This document shows, piece by piece, positions 6,405-13,818 of a DNA stretch of 21,898 bases (within the stretch, counting starts at the first letter, position 1; the number at the start of each line of letters is the position of its first letter). Location: the NCBI GenBank assembly GCA_964571805.1, contig CAZNDI010000006.1, positions 1-21,898 of the forward strand. Reading direction: 5' to 3'. This DNA comes from JAUHWS01 sp964571805 (GTDB taxonomy: Bacteria; Patescibacteriota; Gracilibacteria; UM-FILTER-43-11). The translations under genes and the position numbers were made by a program. Under the pieces are notes generated by a model. That model searched no databases. It was not told the DNA's origin and saw only the letters and a list, made by a program, of their open reading frames with translations.

Positions 6405-6773
6405 ATGATTCAGCCACAAACACAACTTAACATCGCAGACAACACGGGGGCAAAAAAAGTCATGTGTATCAAAGTCCTAGGAGGTTCTAAAAGGAGATAT
6501 GCTCATGTGGGTGATGTGATTGTGGTTGCCGTTAAATCAGCTGCTGTCAAAGGAGTGGTTAAAAATCACACCGTCCAAAGGGCTGTAGTTGTGCGAACTA
6601 AAAAGAATATTCGACGACAAGATGGTTCTTATCTCAAGTTTGACGACAATGCCGCGGTCATCATCAATAATGATGGAATGCCCAAAGGCACTCGTGTATT
6701 TGGCCCCATAGCCCGTGAGCTTCGAGCTCGAGGGTATCAAAAGATCATCTCTCAAGCCCCTGAAGTGCTGTAA
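6405..6773 (+). CDS. rplN: 50S ribosomal protein L14 (uL14)
   Basis: 122 aa, exact family length. MIQPQTQLNIADNTGAKKVMCIKVLGGS and the downstream GDVIVVAVKSA, FDDNAAVIIN, GTRVFGPIARELR are strongly conserved. L14 forms inter-subunit bridges and is the docking site of the silencing factor RsfS. Its reading frame ends 39 nt before L24. Confidence 0.98.
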   Translation: MIQPQTQLNIADNTGAKKVMCIKVLGGSKRRYAHVGDVIVVAVKSAAVKGVVKNHTVQRAVVVRTKKNIRRQDGSYLKFDDNAAVIINNDGMPKGTRVFGPIARELRARGYQKIISQAPEVL

Positions 6774-6780
6774 ATATAAT

Positions 6781-6808
6781 TTTCAATTTTAAATTTTCAA
6801 TTTTAAAT
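6781..6808 (+). repeat. Perfect heptamer-pair tandem repeat, L14-L24 spacer
   Basis: TTTCAAT TTTAAAT (6781-6794) is repeated exactly at 6795-6808. It can be read as a perfect 14-bp tandem duplication or as four 7-bp units differing at one base. It ends 4 nt before the L24 ATG. Confidence 0.8.
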
Positions 6809-6812
6809 TCAG

Positions 6813-7148
6813 ATGAAGCTCAAAGTTAAAGACAACGTATTGGTGGTCGCAGGCAAATACAAAGGGAAAACCGGGGTGATCATGCGTGCCTTTAAAAAAA
6901 CCAATAAAGTCACAGTTGAAAAAGTGAATATTCGTACGCGTCATATCAAAAAAACAGCCACTCAGGCCGGGCAAAGACTTCAATATGAAGCTCCCTTTGC
7001 AGCCTCCAATGTCAAATTGATTTGTCCTAGTTGCAATAAGGCCACTCGTGTGGGTTATGCTGTTCCTGAGAAAGGAAAAAAATATAGGTCTTGTAAAAAA
7101 TGCAATCAATCCGTAGAGCAAGCCAGCTCCAAAGTGGAGAAGAAATAA
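6813..7148 (+). CDS. rplX: 50S ribosomal protein L24 (uL24), zinc-ribbon type
   Basis: 111 aa. The N-terminal KOW motif is visible (DNVLVVAGKYKGKTGVIMRAF, 7-27), followed by VNIRTRHIKK. The C-terminal half has two CxxC pairs, C71/C74 and C94/C97, that likely bind zinc, a variant found in many bacterial L24 proteins. L24 starts 50S assembly by binding the 5' end of 23S rRNA. Confidence 0.95.
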   Translation: MKLKVKDNVLVVAGKYKGKTGVIMRAFKKTNKVTVEKVNIRTRHIKKTATQAGQRLQYEAPFAASNVKLICPSCNKATRVGYAVPEKGKKYRSCKKCNQSVEQASSKVEKK

Positions 7149-7165
7149 TTACCGTTATCTAATTT

Positions 7166-7711
7166 ATGTCATATCACGCAACTTTCAACAAAGAAGTAAT
7201 CCCCGTTCTCCAGAAGAATCTTGGGATCAAAAACCGCATGGCGGTTCCAAAATTTTCTAAAATCACTTTGAATGTGGGTATTGGAACTCTCACCAAGAAT
7301 ACCAAAGATTTTTCCGATGTACTCAACAATGTGGCTAAAATTTCTGGCCAGAAGCCAGTGGTGACCAATGCTAAAATAGCCATTTCAAACTTCAAACTTC
7401 GACAAGGTATGCCCACAGGAATCATGGTGACGATCCGCGGAGAGAGAATGTATGAATTCATTTATCGTTTAGTCAACATTGTTTTTCCTCGAGTTCGCGA
7501 TTTCCGTGGTCTCAATCCAAAAGCCTTTGATGGTAGCGGCAACTATTCCGTTGGCTTCAAAGAAGCTCTCGTGTTTCCCGAAATCAATCCAGACGATGTC
7601 CTAAATGTACACGGCTTGCAAGTCACTCTGACCACCACGGCCAAAAATGATAAGGAAGGAAGAGCTCTACTCAAAGAGATCGGTTTCCCCTTTAAAAAGA
7701 CTAACCCATAA
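7166..7711 (+). CDS. rplE: 50S ribosomal protein L5 (uL5)
   Basis: 181 aa, normal length. NRMAVPKFSKITLNVGIG, then GQKPVVTNAKIAISNFKLRQGMPTG and the DFRGLNPKAFDGSGNYSVGFKE segment define L5. It binds 5S rRNA with L18 and contacts P-site tRNA. Only 6 nt separate it from S14, the tightest non-overlapping gap in the operon. Confidence 0.97.
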   Translation: MSYHATFNKEVIPVLQKNLGIKNRMAVPKFSKITLNVGIGTLTKNTKDFSDVLNNVAKISGQKPVVTNAKIAISNFKLRQGMPTGIMVTIRGERMYEFIYRLVNIVFPRVRDFRGLNPKAFDGSGNYSVGFKEALVFPEINPDDVLNVHGLQVTLTTTAKNDKEGRALLKEIGFPFKKTNP

Positions 7712-7717
7712 TTTCCC

Positions 7718-7942
7718 ATGGCTCGAACAGCACTTATTGTTAAAACAGAGCGCAGGCAAAAGAAAATGAAGCAAGCTTTGTTGAATGGTAAAAAACCTGA
7801 TAAATGGGTTAGAACTTACAATCGATGTAAGCTTTGTGGCCGCTCTCGTGGTTATATCCGTTTCTTCGAAACCTGCCGCATTTGTTTCCGAGAACTTGCT
7901 TCAAAAGGTGAGATCATGGGGGTTAAAAAATCTTCTTGGTAA
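7718..7942 (+). CDS. rpsN: 30S ribosomal protein S14 (uS14), zinc-binding type
   Basis: 74 aa, a little longer than the 61 aa of the usual zinc-type S14 and shorter than the 101 aa zinc-free form. C37, C40, C53 and C56 form the zinc site (RCKLCGRSRGY ... CRICFREL), and the C-terminus GVKKSSW is standard. S14 assembles in the 30S head. The extra residues are an N-terminal basic extension. Confidence 0.96.
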   Translation: MARTALIVKTERRQKKMKQALLNGKKPDKWVRTYNRCKLCGRSRGYIRFFETCRICFRELASKGEIMGVKKSSW

Positions 7943-7964
7943 TTCTACCGAAACGAAAAATTTC

Positions 7965-7980
7965 AATAAATTAATAAATT
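7965..7980 (+). repeat. 8-bp tandem repeat, S14-S8 spacer
   Basis: AATAAATT at 7965-7972 is repeated exactly at 7973-7980. It differs from the 7-bp arrays elsewhere in unit length. Confidence 0.55.
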
Positions 7981-7985
7981 AAGAT

Positions 7986-8369
7986 ATGGTTACTGATCCG
8001 ATTGCAGACCTACTCACAAGAATTCGGAATGCTGTAAAAGCTAAGCATTCCACCACTCGAATTGCTTATTCAAAGCTAAAATTGGCTATTCTTCAGGTTC
8101 TAAAAAATCATCAGTTTGTGACGGATTATTCAGTTGTTAAAACAGACCGTTTCCAAGAAATCGAAATTCATCTCAATCCTACGTTTCAATCTCTTCATCT
8201 CAAACGAGTGAGCAAGCCAGGTCAAAGAATTTACGTTAAAAAAGGTGAGCTCAAGCCAGTTCTCAATGGATATGGCATTGGAATCATCTCCACTCCAAAA
8301 GGAATGATGACCACTATTGAGGCCAGAAAAACAGGTTTGGGAGGGGAGTTGATTTGTGAAGTATGGTGA
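7986..8369 (+). CDS. rpsH: 30S ribosomal protein S8 (uS8)
   Basis: 127 aa. MVTDPIADLLTRIRNAVKAKH at the start and the C-terminal STPKGMMTTIEARKTGLGGELICEVW are nearly invariant. S8 binds helix 21 of 16S rRNA; in E. coli it represses the spc operon. The gene ends at UGA immediately after the family's canonical last residues, evidence that UGA is a stop codon here. Confidence 0.97.
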   Translation: MVTDPIADLLTRIRNAVKAKHSTTRIAYSKLKLAILQVLKNHQFVTDYSVVKTDRFQEIEIHLNPTFQSLHLKRVSKPGQRIYVKKGELKPVLNGYGIGIISTPKGMMTTIEARKTGLGGELICEVW

Positions 8370-8374
8370 TATAA

Positions 8375-8402
8375 TTTCAATTTTCAATCCTTAATTTTCA
8401 AT
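8375..8402 (+). repeat. Heptamer array, S8-L6 spacer
   Basis: Four contiguous 7-bp units: TTTCAAT at 8375-8381, 8382-8388 and 8396-8402, with one diverged unit, CCTTAAT, at 8389-8395. The unit is the same as in the L14-L24 spacer. The array ends 5 nt before the L6 ATG. Confidence 0.75.
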
Positions 8403-8407
8403 TATAA

Positions 8408-8953
8408 ATGTCCCGAATTGGTAAACAAATCATCGAAATCCCTTCAGGTGTTGAAATCATGCTGGATGGCACAATGGTCAAAGTGAAAGGTCCAAAGGGC
8501 GAACTTCAGTTTCAGCATGACCCTGTAGTGGGAGTTCAAAAAATTGAGAACACCCTTGTGGTAAAACAGGTTTCAGAAGAGCCGAAAGCATCTGCCTTAC
8601 ACGGGCTCACTCGAGCGCTTCTAAACAACATGGTCGTAGGCGTCTCGACTGGATTTAAAAAAGAATTACAAATCATCGGTGTAGGTTACAGGGCTCAGAT
8701 ATCTGGAAAAAAACTCACTCTCAATCTTGGCTTTTCTCATCCCGTAGACCTTGTCATCCCAGAGGGTTTGACGGCAGAAATGGATAAAGATCAAAAGAAC
8801 ACGCTCATCATTTCGGGCATAGATAAGCAATTGGTAGGTCAATTTTCAGCTAATATTCGCAGTTTCAGACCTCCTGAACCTTATAAAGGAAAAGGAATCC
8901 GTTACTCTGACGAACATGTTCGTCGTAAGGCAGGTAAGTCGGCAGCTAAATAA
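8408..8953 (+). CDS. rplF: 50S ribosomal protein L6 (uL6)
   Basis: 181 aa, normal length. MSRIGKQIIEIPSGVEI, then VKGPKGEL in the first domain and the C-terminal FSANIRSFRPPEPYKGKGIRYSDE followed by RRKAGKSAAK are typical. Two similar domains bind 23S helix 97 near the factor-binding centre. A 44-nt spacer with a CCCAATT tandem pair follows. Confidence 0.97.
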   Translation: MSRIGKQIIEIPSGVEIMLDGTMVKVKGPKGELQFQHDPVVGVQKIENTLVVKQVSEEPKASALHGLTRALLNNMVVGVSTGFKKELQIIGVGYRAQISGKKLTLNLGFSHPVDLVIPEGLTAEMDKDQKNTLIISGIDKQLVGQFSANIRSFRPPEPYKGKGIRYSDEHVRRKAGKSAAK

Positions 8954-8975
8954 TCACGTTAAACAATAAGAACAG

Positions 8976-8989
8976 CCCAATTCCCAATT
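8976..8989 (+). repeat. Tandem heptamer pair, L6-L18 spacer
   Basis: CCCAATT at 8976-8982 is repeated exactly at 8983-8989, 8 nt before the L18 ATG. Confidence 0.55.
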
Positions 8990-8997
8990 TATATCGT

Positions 8998-9342
8998 ATG
9001 AAACCAACCAAACAACAACTCAGAAAGAGAAGGCACGGAAAGATTCGCTCCATTCTCAAAGGCACTTTAGCTCGACCACGACTTTCCCTCCATCGAAGTC
9101 TAACTACTATTTCGGCTCAACTCATCGATGATGAAGCCCGAATTGTATTGGTCTCTAGCTCCAGTTTAAAAGAAAAGAAGGGGGCAAATATGGAAGCAGC
9201 AAAAAAAGTGGGGATGGACTTGGCAAAGAAAGCGAAAGAAAAGAAGATAGAAACATGTGTATTTGATCGCTCTGGCTACCTTTATCACGGGCGAGTGAAA
9301 GCCTTGGCAGAAGGAGCGCGTGAGGGTGGACTTAACTTTTAA
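8998..9342 (+). CDS. rplR: 50S ribosomal protein L18 (uL18)
   Basis: 114 aa. The basic N-terminus (RKRRHGKIRS), RPRLSLHRSLTTISAQLIDDE and the C-terminal FDRSGYLYHGRVKALAEGAREGGL are the L18 pattern. It binds 5S rRNA together with L5. S5 follows after 14 nt. Confidence 0.96.
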   Translation: MKPTKQQLRKRRHGKIRSILKGTLARPRLSLHRSLTTISAQLIDDEARIVLVSSSSLKEKKGANMEAAKKVGMDLAKKAKEKKIETCVFDRSGYLYHGRVKALAEGAREGGLNF

Positions 9343-9356
9343 TTAACCAGCTAAAG

Positions 9357-9932
9357 ATGTCTAAAAAGAATTTACAAAAATCTAGGGGTCAAGAAAGAGA
9401 GCAGAAAGAATTTGAAGAAGAAGTGCTTCAGATTGATCGCGTGACACGCGTGGTGAAAGGAGGTCGTCGCTTACGATTTCGGGCTACCGTTGCCATTGGA
9501 GATAAAAAAGGACGAGTGGGAGTTGGGATTGGAAAGGCTTCAGAGGTCGTGACAGGGATTCAAAAGGCAGTGGCTAGAGCTAAAGCAAATTTGATTCAAG
9601 TTCCCATCACAAAAGGTGAAACCATTCCTCATTCTATTCGTGTCAAATACAAAGCTGCAGAAATGATTATTTTTCCAGCCTCACCAGGTACAGGAGTAAT
9701 TGCAGGAGGAGCTTTGAGAAAAATCCTTCATTTGGCTGGCATCAAAAACATCCTTTCCAAAAGTTTAGGCTCAAGGAATACCCTCGTTACGGCTCAAGCT
9801 TCAATTAAGGCCCTTCGTGAACTTCGTCCCGTGAGAGAAAATCATAAGGCAAAACAAGAAGTTAAAGTTGAGGCCAATAAAGAGCAAAAAGAAGGAGCTG
9901 AAGAGGTTAAGTCAGAAGAGAAGGCGGCTTAA
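9357..9932 (+). CDS. rpsE: 30S ribosomal protein S5 (uS5) with acidic/basic tail
   Basis: 191 aa. The N-terminal double-stranded-RNA-binding-like domain has EEEVLQIDRVTRVVKGGRR and GDKKGRVGVGIGKASEV; the second domain has PASPGTGVIAGGALRKILHLAGI and SLGSRNTLV. S5 acts in decoding accuracy and mRNA entry with S3 and S4. The last 30 residues are a charged, Glu/Lys-rich tail beyond the core. L30, which normally follows S5, is missing; a 91-nt gap leads to L15. Confidence 0.97.
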   Translation: MSKKNLQKSRGQEREQKEFEEEVLQIDRVTRVVKGGRRLRFRATVAIGDKKGRVGVGIGKASEVVTGIQKAVARAKANLIQVPITKGETIPHSIRVKYKAAEMIIFPASPGTGVIAGGALRKILHLAGIKNILSKSLGSRNTLVTAQASIKALRELRPVRENHKAKQEVKVEANKEQKEGAEEVKSEEKAA

Positions 9933-10023
9933 TCAATCGTGAATCACAAAAGATAACTCAAAAAATCATTTCAATGTTTAAAAGTGAAGGTCCCAGACAT
10001 TCACGCCACTCACTCACTCAATT

Positions 10024-10461
10024 ATGAAACTAAGTAGTATCAAACCAAAGGCCGGAGCAGTAAGGTCAATCAAGCGCCTAGGTCGAGGCAATGCATCAGG
10101 CCATGGTACTTTTTCGGGTCGAGGTTGTAAGGGTCAAGGACAACGTAAAAGTGGAAATGTTCGACCAGGTTTTGAAGGGGGTCAGACTCCTTTGATCAGC
10201 CGTCTCCCTAAGTTAAGAGGGTTTAAGAATCCTAATAAAATGACGTTTCAGGTGGTCAATGTGTCCGACTTGGATTGTTTTGACGAGGGAGTAGAAGTGA
10301 ATATTCAAACTCTCCTTGAAAAAAGACTGGTGGCTAAAAAAGATATTCCTGTAAAACTTTTAGGCAATGGTAAGTTAGCCAAAAATCTTGTGATCAGAGT
10401 GCAAAAAACTTCCGATTCAGCCAAGAAAAAAGTGCTTGCTGCAGGAGGAAAAATTCTTTAA
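10024..10461 (+). CDS. rplO: 50S ribosomal protein L15 (uL15)
   Basis: 145 aa, normal length. The Gly/Arg-rich N-terminus (RLGRGNASGHGTFSGRGCKGQGQR, then GFEGGQTPLISRLPKLRGF) and the C-terminal VIRVQKTSDSAKKKVLAAGG are characteristic. L15 is a late assembly protein of the 50S central region. Its ATG overlaps the stop of a 17-codon open frame in the gap where L30 would be. Confidence 0.97.
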   Translation: MKLSSIKPKAGAVRSIKRLGRGNASGHGTFSGRGCKGQGQRKSGNVRPGFEGGQTPLISRLPKLRGFKNPNKMTFQVVNVSDLDCFDEGVEVNIQTLLEKRLVAKKDIPVKLLGNGKLAKNLVIRVQKTSDSAKKKVLAAGGKIL

Positions 10462-10465
10462 TAAC

Positions 10466-10493
10466 AGCTAGGAGCCAAAAGCTATGAGCTAAA
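10466..10493 (+). repeat. Heptamer array, L15-secY spacer
   Basis: Four contiguous 7-bp units all begin with AGC: AGCTAGG (10466-10472), AGCCAAA (10473-10479), AGCTATG (10480-10486) and AGCTAAA (10487-10493). Equivalently, a 14-bp tandem duplication with two mismatches. A fifth related unit, AGCTCCA, lies 2 nt out of phase at 10496-10502. The unit is GC-richer than, and unrelated to, the other arrays. Confidence 0.75.
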
Positions 10494-10531
10494 GAAGCTC
10501 CAAGTGAATGACTCCAGGTTCATCACTTCAA

Positions 10532-11839
10532 ATGTTTAAATACTTTCACCAAATTTGGCAGTCAAAAGAACTGAAATATAAGATCCTTTTCACTCTTTTT
10601 GCCCTTGTTGTTTTTAGGTTTGCCGCTCATATCACTGTTCCAGGGGTCAATCTTGACGCTCTTGGAAATATCTTCCAACAAAATGCTCTTTTGGGTGTGT
10701 TTTCGGCCTTTACAGGGGGGTCAATGGAGAATTTTTCCATCGTCCTCATGGGGCTTTCTCCCTATATCAATGCCTCGATCATCATTCAGCTCATGACCGT
10801 GGTTATTCCTAAGCTAGAAAATCTTTCTAAAGAAGGTGAAGAAGGTCGACGCAAGCTCAACCATTATACCCGACTTCTCACCATTCCTTTTGCTTTGCTG
10901 CAGTCTTATGGAATGATCGTTCTATTAAACAATAGTTCTCAAGCCACAGGCTTACCCCTCATTTCAGATGTCACCGACCCCACCATCATCCTCCCTATCA
11001 TGATCATCGTGACTGCGGGAACGGTTTTTATGATGTGGTTGGGGGAGCAAATCACGGCCATTGGAATTGGAAATGGAATTTCCTTACTCATTTTTGCCAG
11101 CATTATTTCTGGCATGCCCACCGTTGTGGGCCGTATGTTGAGTCTTGGTCAAGGAGGTGACACCACAAAGCTGAGCTATTTCATCATTTTTGTCATCATC
11201 ACGATCATCATGCTTCTGGCGGTAGTCTTAATCACCGAAGGGCAGAGAAATATTCCCATTACCTATGCCACTCGGGCAACCGGAGCCAAGGCTGAAAAAG
11301 CTGGATTGCCCATTCGCGTCAATCAAGCGGGCATGATTCCGATCATTTTCGCCATCTCCATGATCACCTTTCCGTCTGTCATGGCTCAATTTTTCCAAAC
11401 CTCTGATTCAAAAACGCTTCAGGATATCGCTACGTTCATTTTACAGTATTTCAATGCGAGCCAGCCGAGTTATGTTTACATGATTTTCTATTTCATCCTC
11501 ATTATCCTTTTTTCCTTTTTTTATGTCAGCGTCACGTTCAATCCTGAACAAGTGGCTGAGAATATTCAAAAGAGAGGAGGTTTCATTCCTGGAATTCGTC
11601 CAGGTTCTCAGACCGCTGAATACTTGCAAAAAGTTTCCAATCGCATGAATTTGTTCGGAGGTACTTTTATCGCCGTCATTGCTGTGGTTCCTATTCTCTT
11701 CACTAAATTCACCACGCTTTCTTCCAGCGATCTAATCATTTCTGGTTCAGGGTTGATCATCGTGGTTGGAGTTGTCCTTGATTTAATGCGCCAAATCAAT
11801 GCTCAATTGGTGATGCATGATTATGATAAACTTTACTAA
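10532..11839 (+). CDS. secY: Preprotein translocase subunit SecY
   Basis: 435 aa with about ten membrane helices; the protein-conducting channel of the Sec pathway in the inner membrane, working with SecE and SecA. TM1 is about residues 18-34, followed by the plug region and GLSPYINASIIIQL (74-87), a signature of TM2. The C-terminal part has NPEQVAENIQKRGGFIPGIRPG, the cytoplasmic loop contacting SecA and ribosomes. The start at 10532 gives the family-typical MFKYFHQIW; an in-frame ATG at 10508 would add eight residues (MTPGSSLQ). Its place between L15 and adk is the common bacterial arrangement. Confidence 0.97.
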   Translation: MFKYFHQIWQSKELKYKILFTLFALVVFRFAAHITVPGVNLDALGNIFQQNALLGVFSAFTGGSMENFSIVLMGLSPYINASIIIQLMTVVIPKLENLSKEGEEGRRKLNHYTRLLTIPFALLQSYGMIVLLNNSSQATGLPLISDVTDPTIILPIMIIVTAGTVFMMWLGEQITAIGIGNGISLLIFASIISGMPTVVGRMLSLGQGGDTTKLSYFIIFVIITIIMLLAVVLITEGQRNIPITYATRATGAKAEKAGLPIRVNQAGMIPIIFAISMITFPSVMAQFFQTSDSKTLQDIATFILQYFNASQPSYVYMIFYFILIILFSFFYVSVTFNPEQVAENIQKRGGFIPGIRPGSQTAEYLQKVSNRMNLFGGTFIAVIAVVPILFTKFTTLSSSDLIISGSGLIIVVGVVLDLMRQINAQLVMHDYDKLY

Positions 11840-11854
11840 TCAATTCCGCGTTGA

Positions 11855-12496
11855 ATGGATATCATATTATTTGGAATGCAAGGTTCAGGAAAGGGGACAC
11901 AAGGGAAAATTTTGGCTGAGAAGTATGATCTCAAAATTTTTGAAATGGGTGGAGCCCTTCGAGAAATGATTGCATCAGGAACAGAATTGGGGAATAAAAT
12001 TAAGGCCACGGTTGAAGCCGGCCAATTGGTCAGTGATGAAATCATCATGCAGGTGGTGGAGGCTTTTTTATCACATCAGCCTCAAGCCCAAGGGCTACTT
12101 TTTGATGGGATTCCCCGAACCCTGGTTCAGGCCAATGCGCTTTTAGAGCTCCTAAAGACGCATGGTCGAGAGGCTTTTGGAATAAATATTAAAATTGCCG
12201 AAGATGAGGCTGTAAAGCGTTTGACGAGTCGAAGGGTCTGTAATAAATGCAAAACCATTCATCCCGGATTCTACGAGGGTGATAAATGCAAGGAGTGCGG
12301 CGGGGAGCTATATACTCGAACCGACGATTCCAATCTCGAGAGCATTCAAAATCGCCTCGACAGCTTCAAGAAAGAAACCATGCCCCTCATCGAAAGCTTC
12401 AACGACCGAGACCGACTCATTGAAGTGGATGGAGAACAAGATATTGATGATGTGACGACCGAAATGCACGAGAAAGCCGGTTATCTCTTCCGTTGA
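11855..12496 (+). CDS. adk: Adenylate kinase, zinc-lid type
   Basis: 213 aa. Interconverts ATP + AMP and 2 ADP in the cytoplasm. The P-loop is GMQGSGKGT (7-15). AMP-site residues include R36 and the FDGIPRT motif (83-89, R88; usually FDGFPRT). The LID carries C129, C132, C145 and C148, a four-cysteine zinc site as in Gram-positive and thermophile enzymes. D157/D158 follow in the usual TRxDD element. It ends with UGA at the expected length, 12 nt before map. Confidence 0.96.
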   Translation: MDIILFGMQGSGKGTQGKILAEKYDLKIFEMGGALREMIASGTELGNKIKATVEAGQLVSDEIIMQVVEAFLSHQPQAQGLLFDGIPRTLVQANALLELLKTHGREAFGINIKIAEDEAVKRLTSRRVCNKCKTIHPGFYEGDKCKECGGELYTRTDDSNLESIQNRLDSFKKETMPLIESFNDRDRLIEVDGEQDIDDVTTEMHEKAGYLFR

Positions 12497-12508
12497 CATG
12501 AAACTTAT

Positions 12509-13264
12509 TTGAAAAAAATCATCATCAAAACAAAGGATGAAATTGAGGCTATGCGCCATGCAGGTCAGATTTTAAGCGAAACTCTCGACCTTTTAGAGCG
12601 TTTCGCAAAAGTGGGCATGTCTACTCTTGAGTTGGATGCAATTGCTGAAAAATTTATTCGTGGTCATGAGGGCTGCACTCCAGGATTCAAAGGTTATCAC
12701 GGCTTTAAAGGTTCAATTTGTACTTCTATCAACCATGAGGCAGTACATGGAATTCCTTCCGCTCACCGAATTCTAAAAGAGGGGGACATCTTGGGTATGG
12801 ATGCAGGAGTTTATTACAAAGGCCTCCACACGGATGCTTGTCGAACGGTCATTTTGGGTGAAGTGGATCCTAAAATCAGACAATTTGTCAAAGTCACCAA
12901 AGAAGCTTTGCAACGAGGGATAAAACAAGTGAAACCCAAAGGGCACATTGGTGATATTTCCGCCGCGATTCAAGAAACCCTCGAGCGTTACGATTATGGG
13001 ATTGTGCGGGATTGCACAGGTCATGGGGTGGGCCACAATCTCCATGAACCCCCAGAAATCATGAATGTGGGGAGAAAAGGCACGGGACCCCTCATGGAGG
13101 CCGGGATGGTATTGGCCATTGAGCCTATTTCCGCTATGGGGAAGGGGGCAATTTTAACTGCTAAAGATAACTGGACCCTTTATACCAAAGATGGCAGCCT
13201 TTCAGCTCACTTTGAGGCCACTGTGTTGGTGACCGAAACGGGGTATGAAATATTGGCTAAATAA
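12509..13264 (+). CDS. map: Methionine aminopeptidase, type I
   Basis: 251 aa. Removes the initiator Met from nascent proteins. The five metal ligands are all present: D98 and D109 (GMDAGVYYKGLHTDACR), H172 (GHGVGHNLH), E205 (AIEP) and E236 (FEAT); H80 and H179 match the substrate-binding histidines. The start is TTG at 12509, since upstream in-frame sequence lacks a better codon and the family begins just before the IKTKDEIEAMR motif. A four-codon frame starting at ATG 12498 ends in a TGA that overlaps this TTG, so initiation could be by re-initiation. Confidence 0.95.
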   Translation: MKKIIIKTKDEIEAMRHAGQILSETLDLLERFAKVGMSTLELDAIAEKFIRGHEGCTPGFKGYHGFKGSICTSINHEAVHGIPSAHRILKEGDILGMDAGVYYKGLHTDACRTVILGEVDPKIRQFVKVTKEALQRGIKQVKPKGHIGDISAAIQETLERYDYGIVRDCTGHGVGHNLHEPPEIMNVGRKGTGPLMEAGMVLAIEPISAMGKGAILTAKDNWTLYTKDGSLSAHFEATVLVTETGYEILAK

Positions 13265-13313
13265 TCTTCAATTCAAGCCATAAGCCCATATGAATAAAAA
13301 AGTAAAAAAAAGC

Positions 13314-13342
13314 TTGCGCTCTGCTTGTTGATTAGGTAAAAT
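13314..13342 (+). promoter_or_regulatory. Internal promoter candidate upstream of infA
   Basis: TTGCGC (-35, 13314-13319), a 17-bp spacer and TAAAAT (-10, 13337-13342, the same -10 as at L3) are well spaced in the 114-nt map-infA gap. The -10 lies inside a dyad, GGTAA-AATC-TTACC (13335-13348), that could be an operator. Predicted start is near 13349, giving a leader of about 30 nt. It would let infA, L36, S13, S11, S4, rpoA, L17, L13 and S9 be made apart from the front of the operon. Confidence 0.5.
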
Positions 13343-13378
13343 CTTACCGCTTAGGTTCAAGTAAACCCCACACGGTCT

Positions 13379-13666
13379 ATGGCTAAGGAAGTTATTGAGG
13401 TCGAAGGCAGGGTGATTGAAGCTCTCTCCAATGCAACTTTCAAGGTTGAGCTCATCGGTGAGAATTACAAGGGCCATACCATTACCGCTCATATTTCCGG
13501 GAAAATCCGGATGAATTATATTCGAATCTTGCCAGGTGATGTTGTCACCCTCGAAATGACTCCCTATGATCTAAGTAAGGGAAGGATCATTTATCGACGT
13601 CCCACAGGAAAAAAGAGTGACGATTCCACTCCTCCTGAAGAAGAGACTCCAGTAGAAAAAAACTAA
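13379..13666 (+). CDS. infA: Translation initiation factor IF-1 with acidic tail
   Basis: 95 aa, against about 72 in most bacteria. The S1-like OB fold is complete: IEVEGRVIEALSNATFKVEL, then AHISGKIRMNYIRILPGD and YDLSKGRIIYRRP. IF-1 blocks the A site of the 30S subunit during initiation. A small insertion sits in the second strand loop (GENYKGHT), and the last about 23 residues are an acidic, Pro-rich tail (TPPEEETPVE) not found in typical IF-1. Confidence 0.96.
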   Translation: MAKEVIEVEGRVIEALSNATFKVELIGENYKGHTITAHISGKIRMNYIRILPGDVVTLEMTPYDLSKGRIIYRRPTGKKSDDSTPPEEETPVEKN

Positions 13667-13704
13667 AAAAAAATCCTTTTGTATCCCTTAGTCATCTAGA
13701 AACT

Positions 13705-13818
13705 ATGAAAGTTAGAGCGTCCGTGAGAAAAATATGCGACAAATGTAAAAATATCAAACGAAAAGGGGTAAATCGCGTTATTTGTGACAATCCAAAACAT
13801 AAACAAAGACAAGGTTAA
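13705..13818 (+). CDS. rpmJ: 50S ribosomal protein L36 (bL36)
   Basis: 37 aa: MKVRASVRKICDKCKN at the start and NPKHKQRQG at the end match L36 almost residue for residue. C11, C14, C27 and H32 form the zinc site. L36 is a late-assembling 50S protein. It lies between infA and S13, its standard place. Confidence 0.96.
   Translation: MKVRASVRKICDKCKNIKRKGVNRVICDNPKHKQRQG

Noticed and set aside
6789..7121. 110-codon frame on the minus strand over L24
   Set aside because: Antisense shadow of a clear ribosomal gene, with no recognisable motifs.
12494..12496. UGA read as glycine (alternative code)
   Set aside because: adk and S8 end at UGA at their exact expected C-termini, and the nucleotidyltransferase and transposase also end there, so UGA is a stop.
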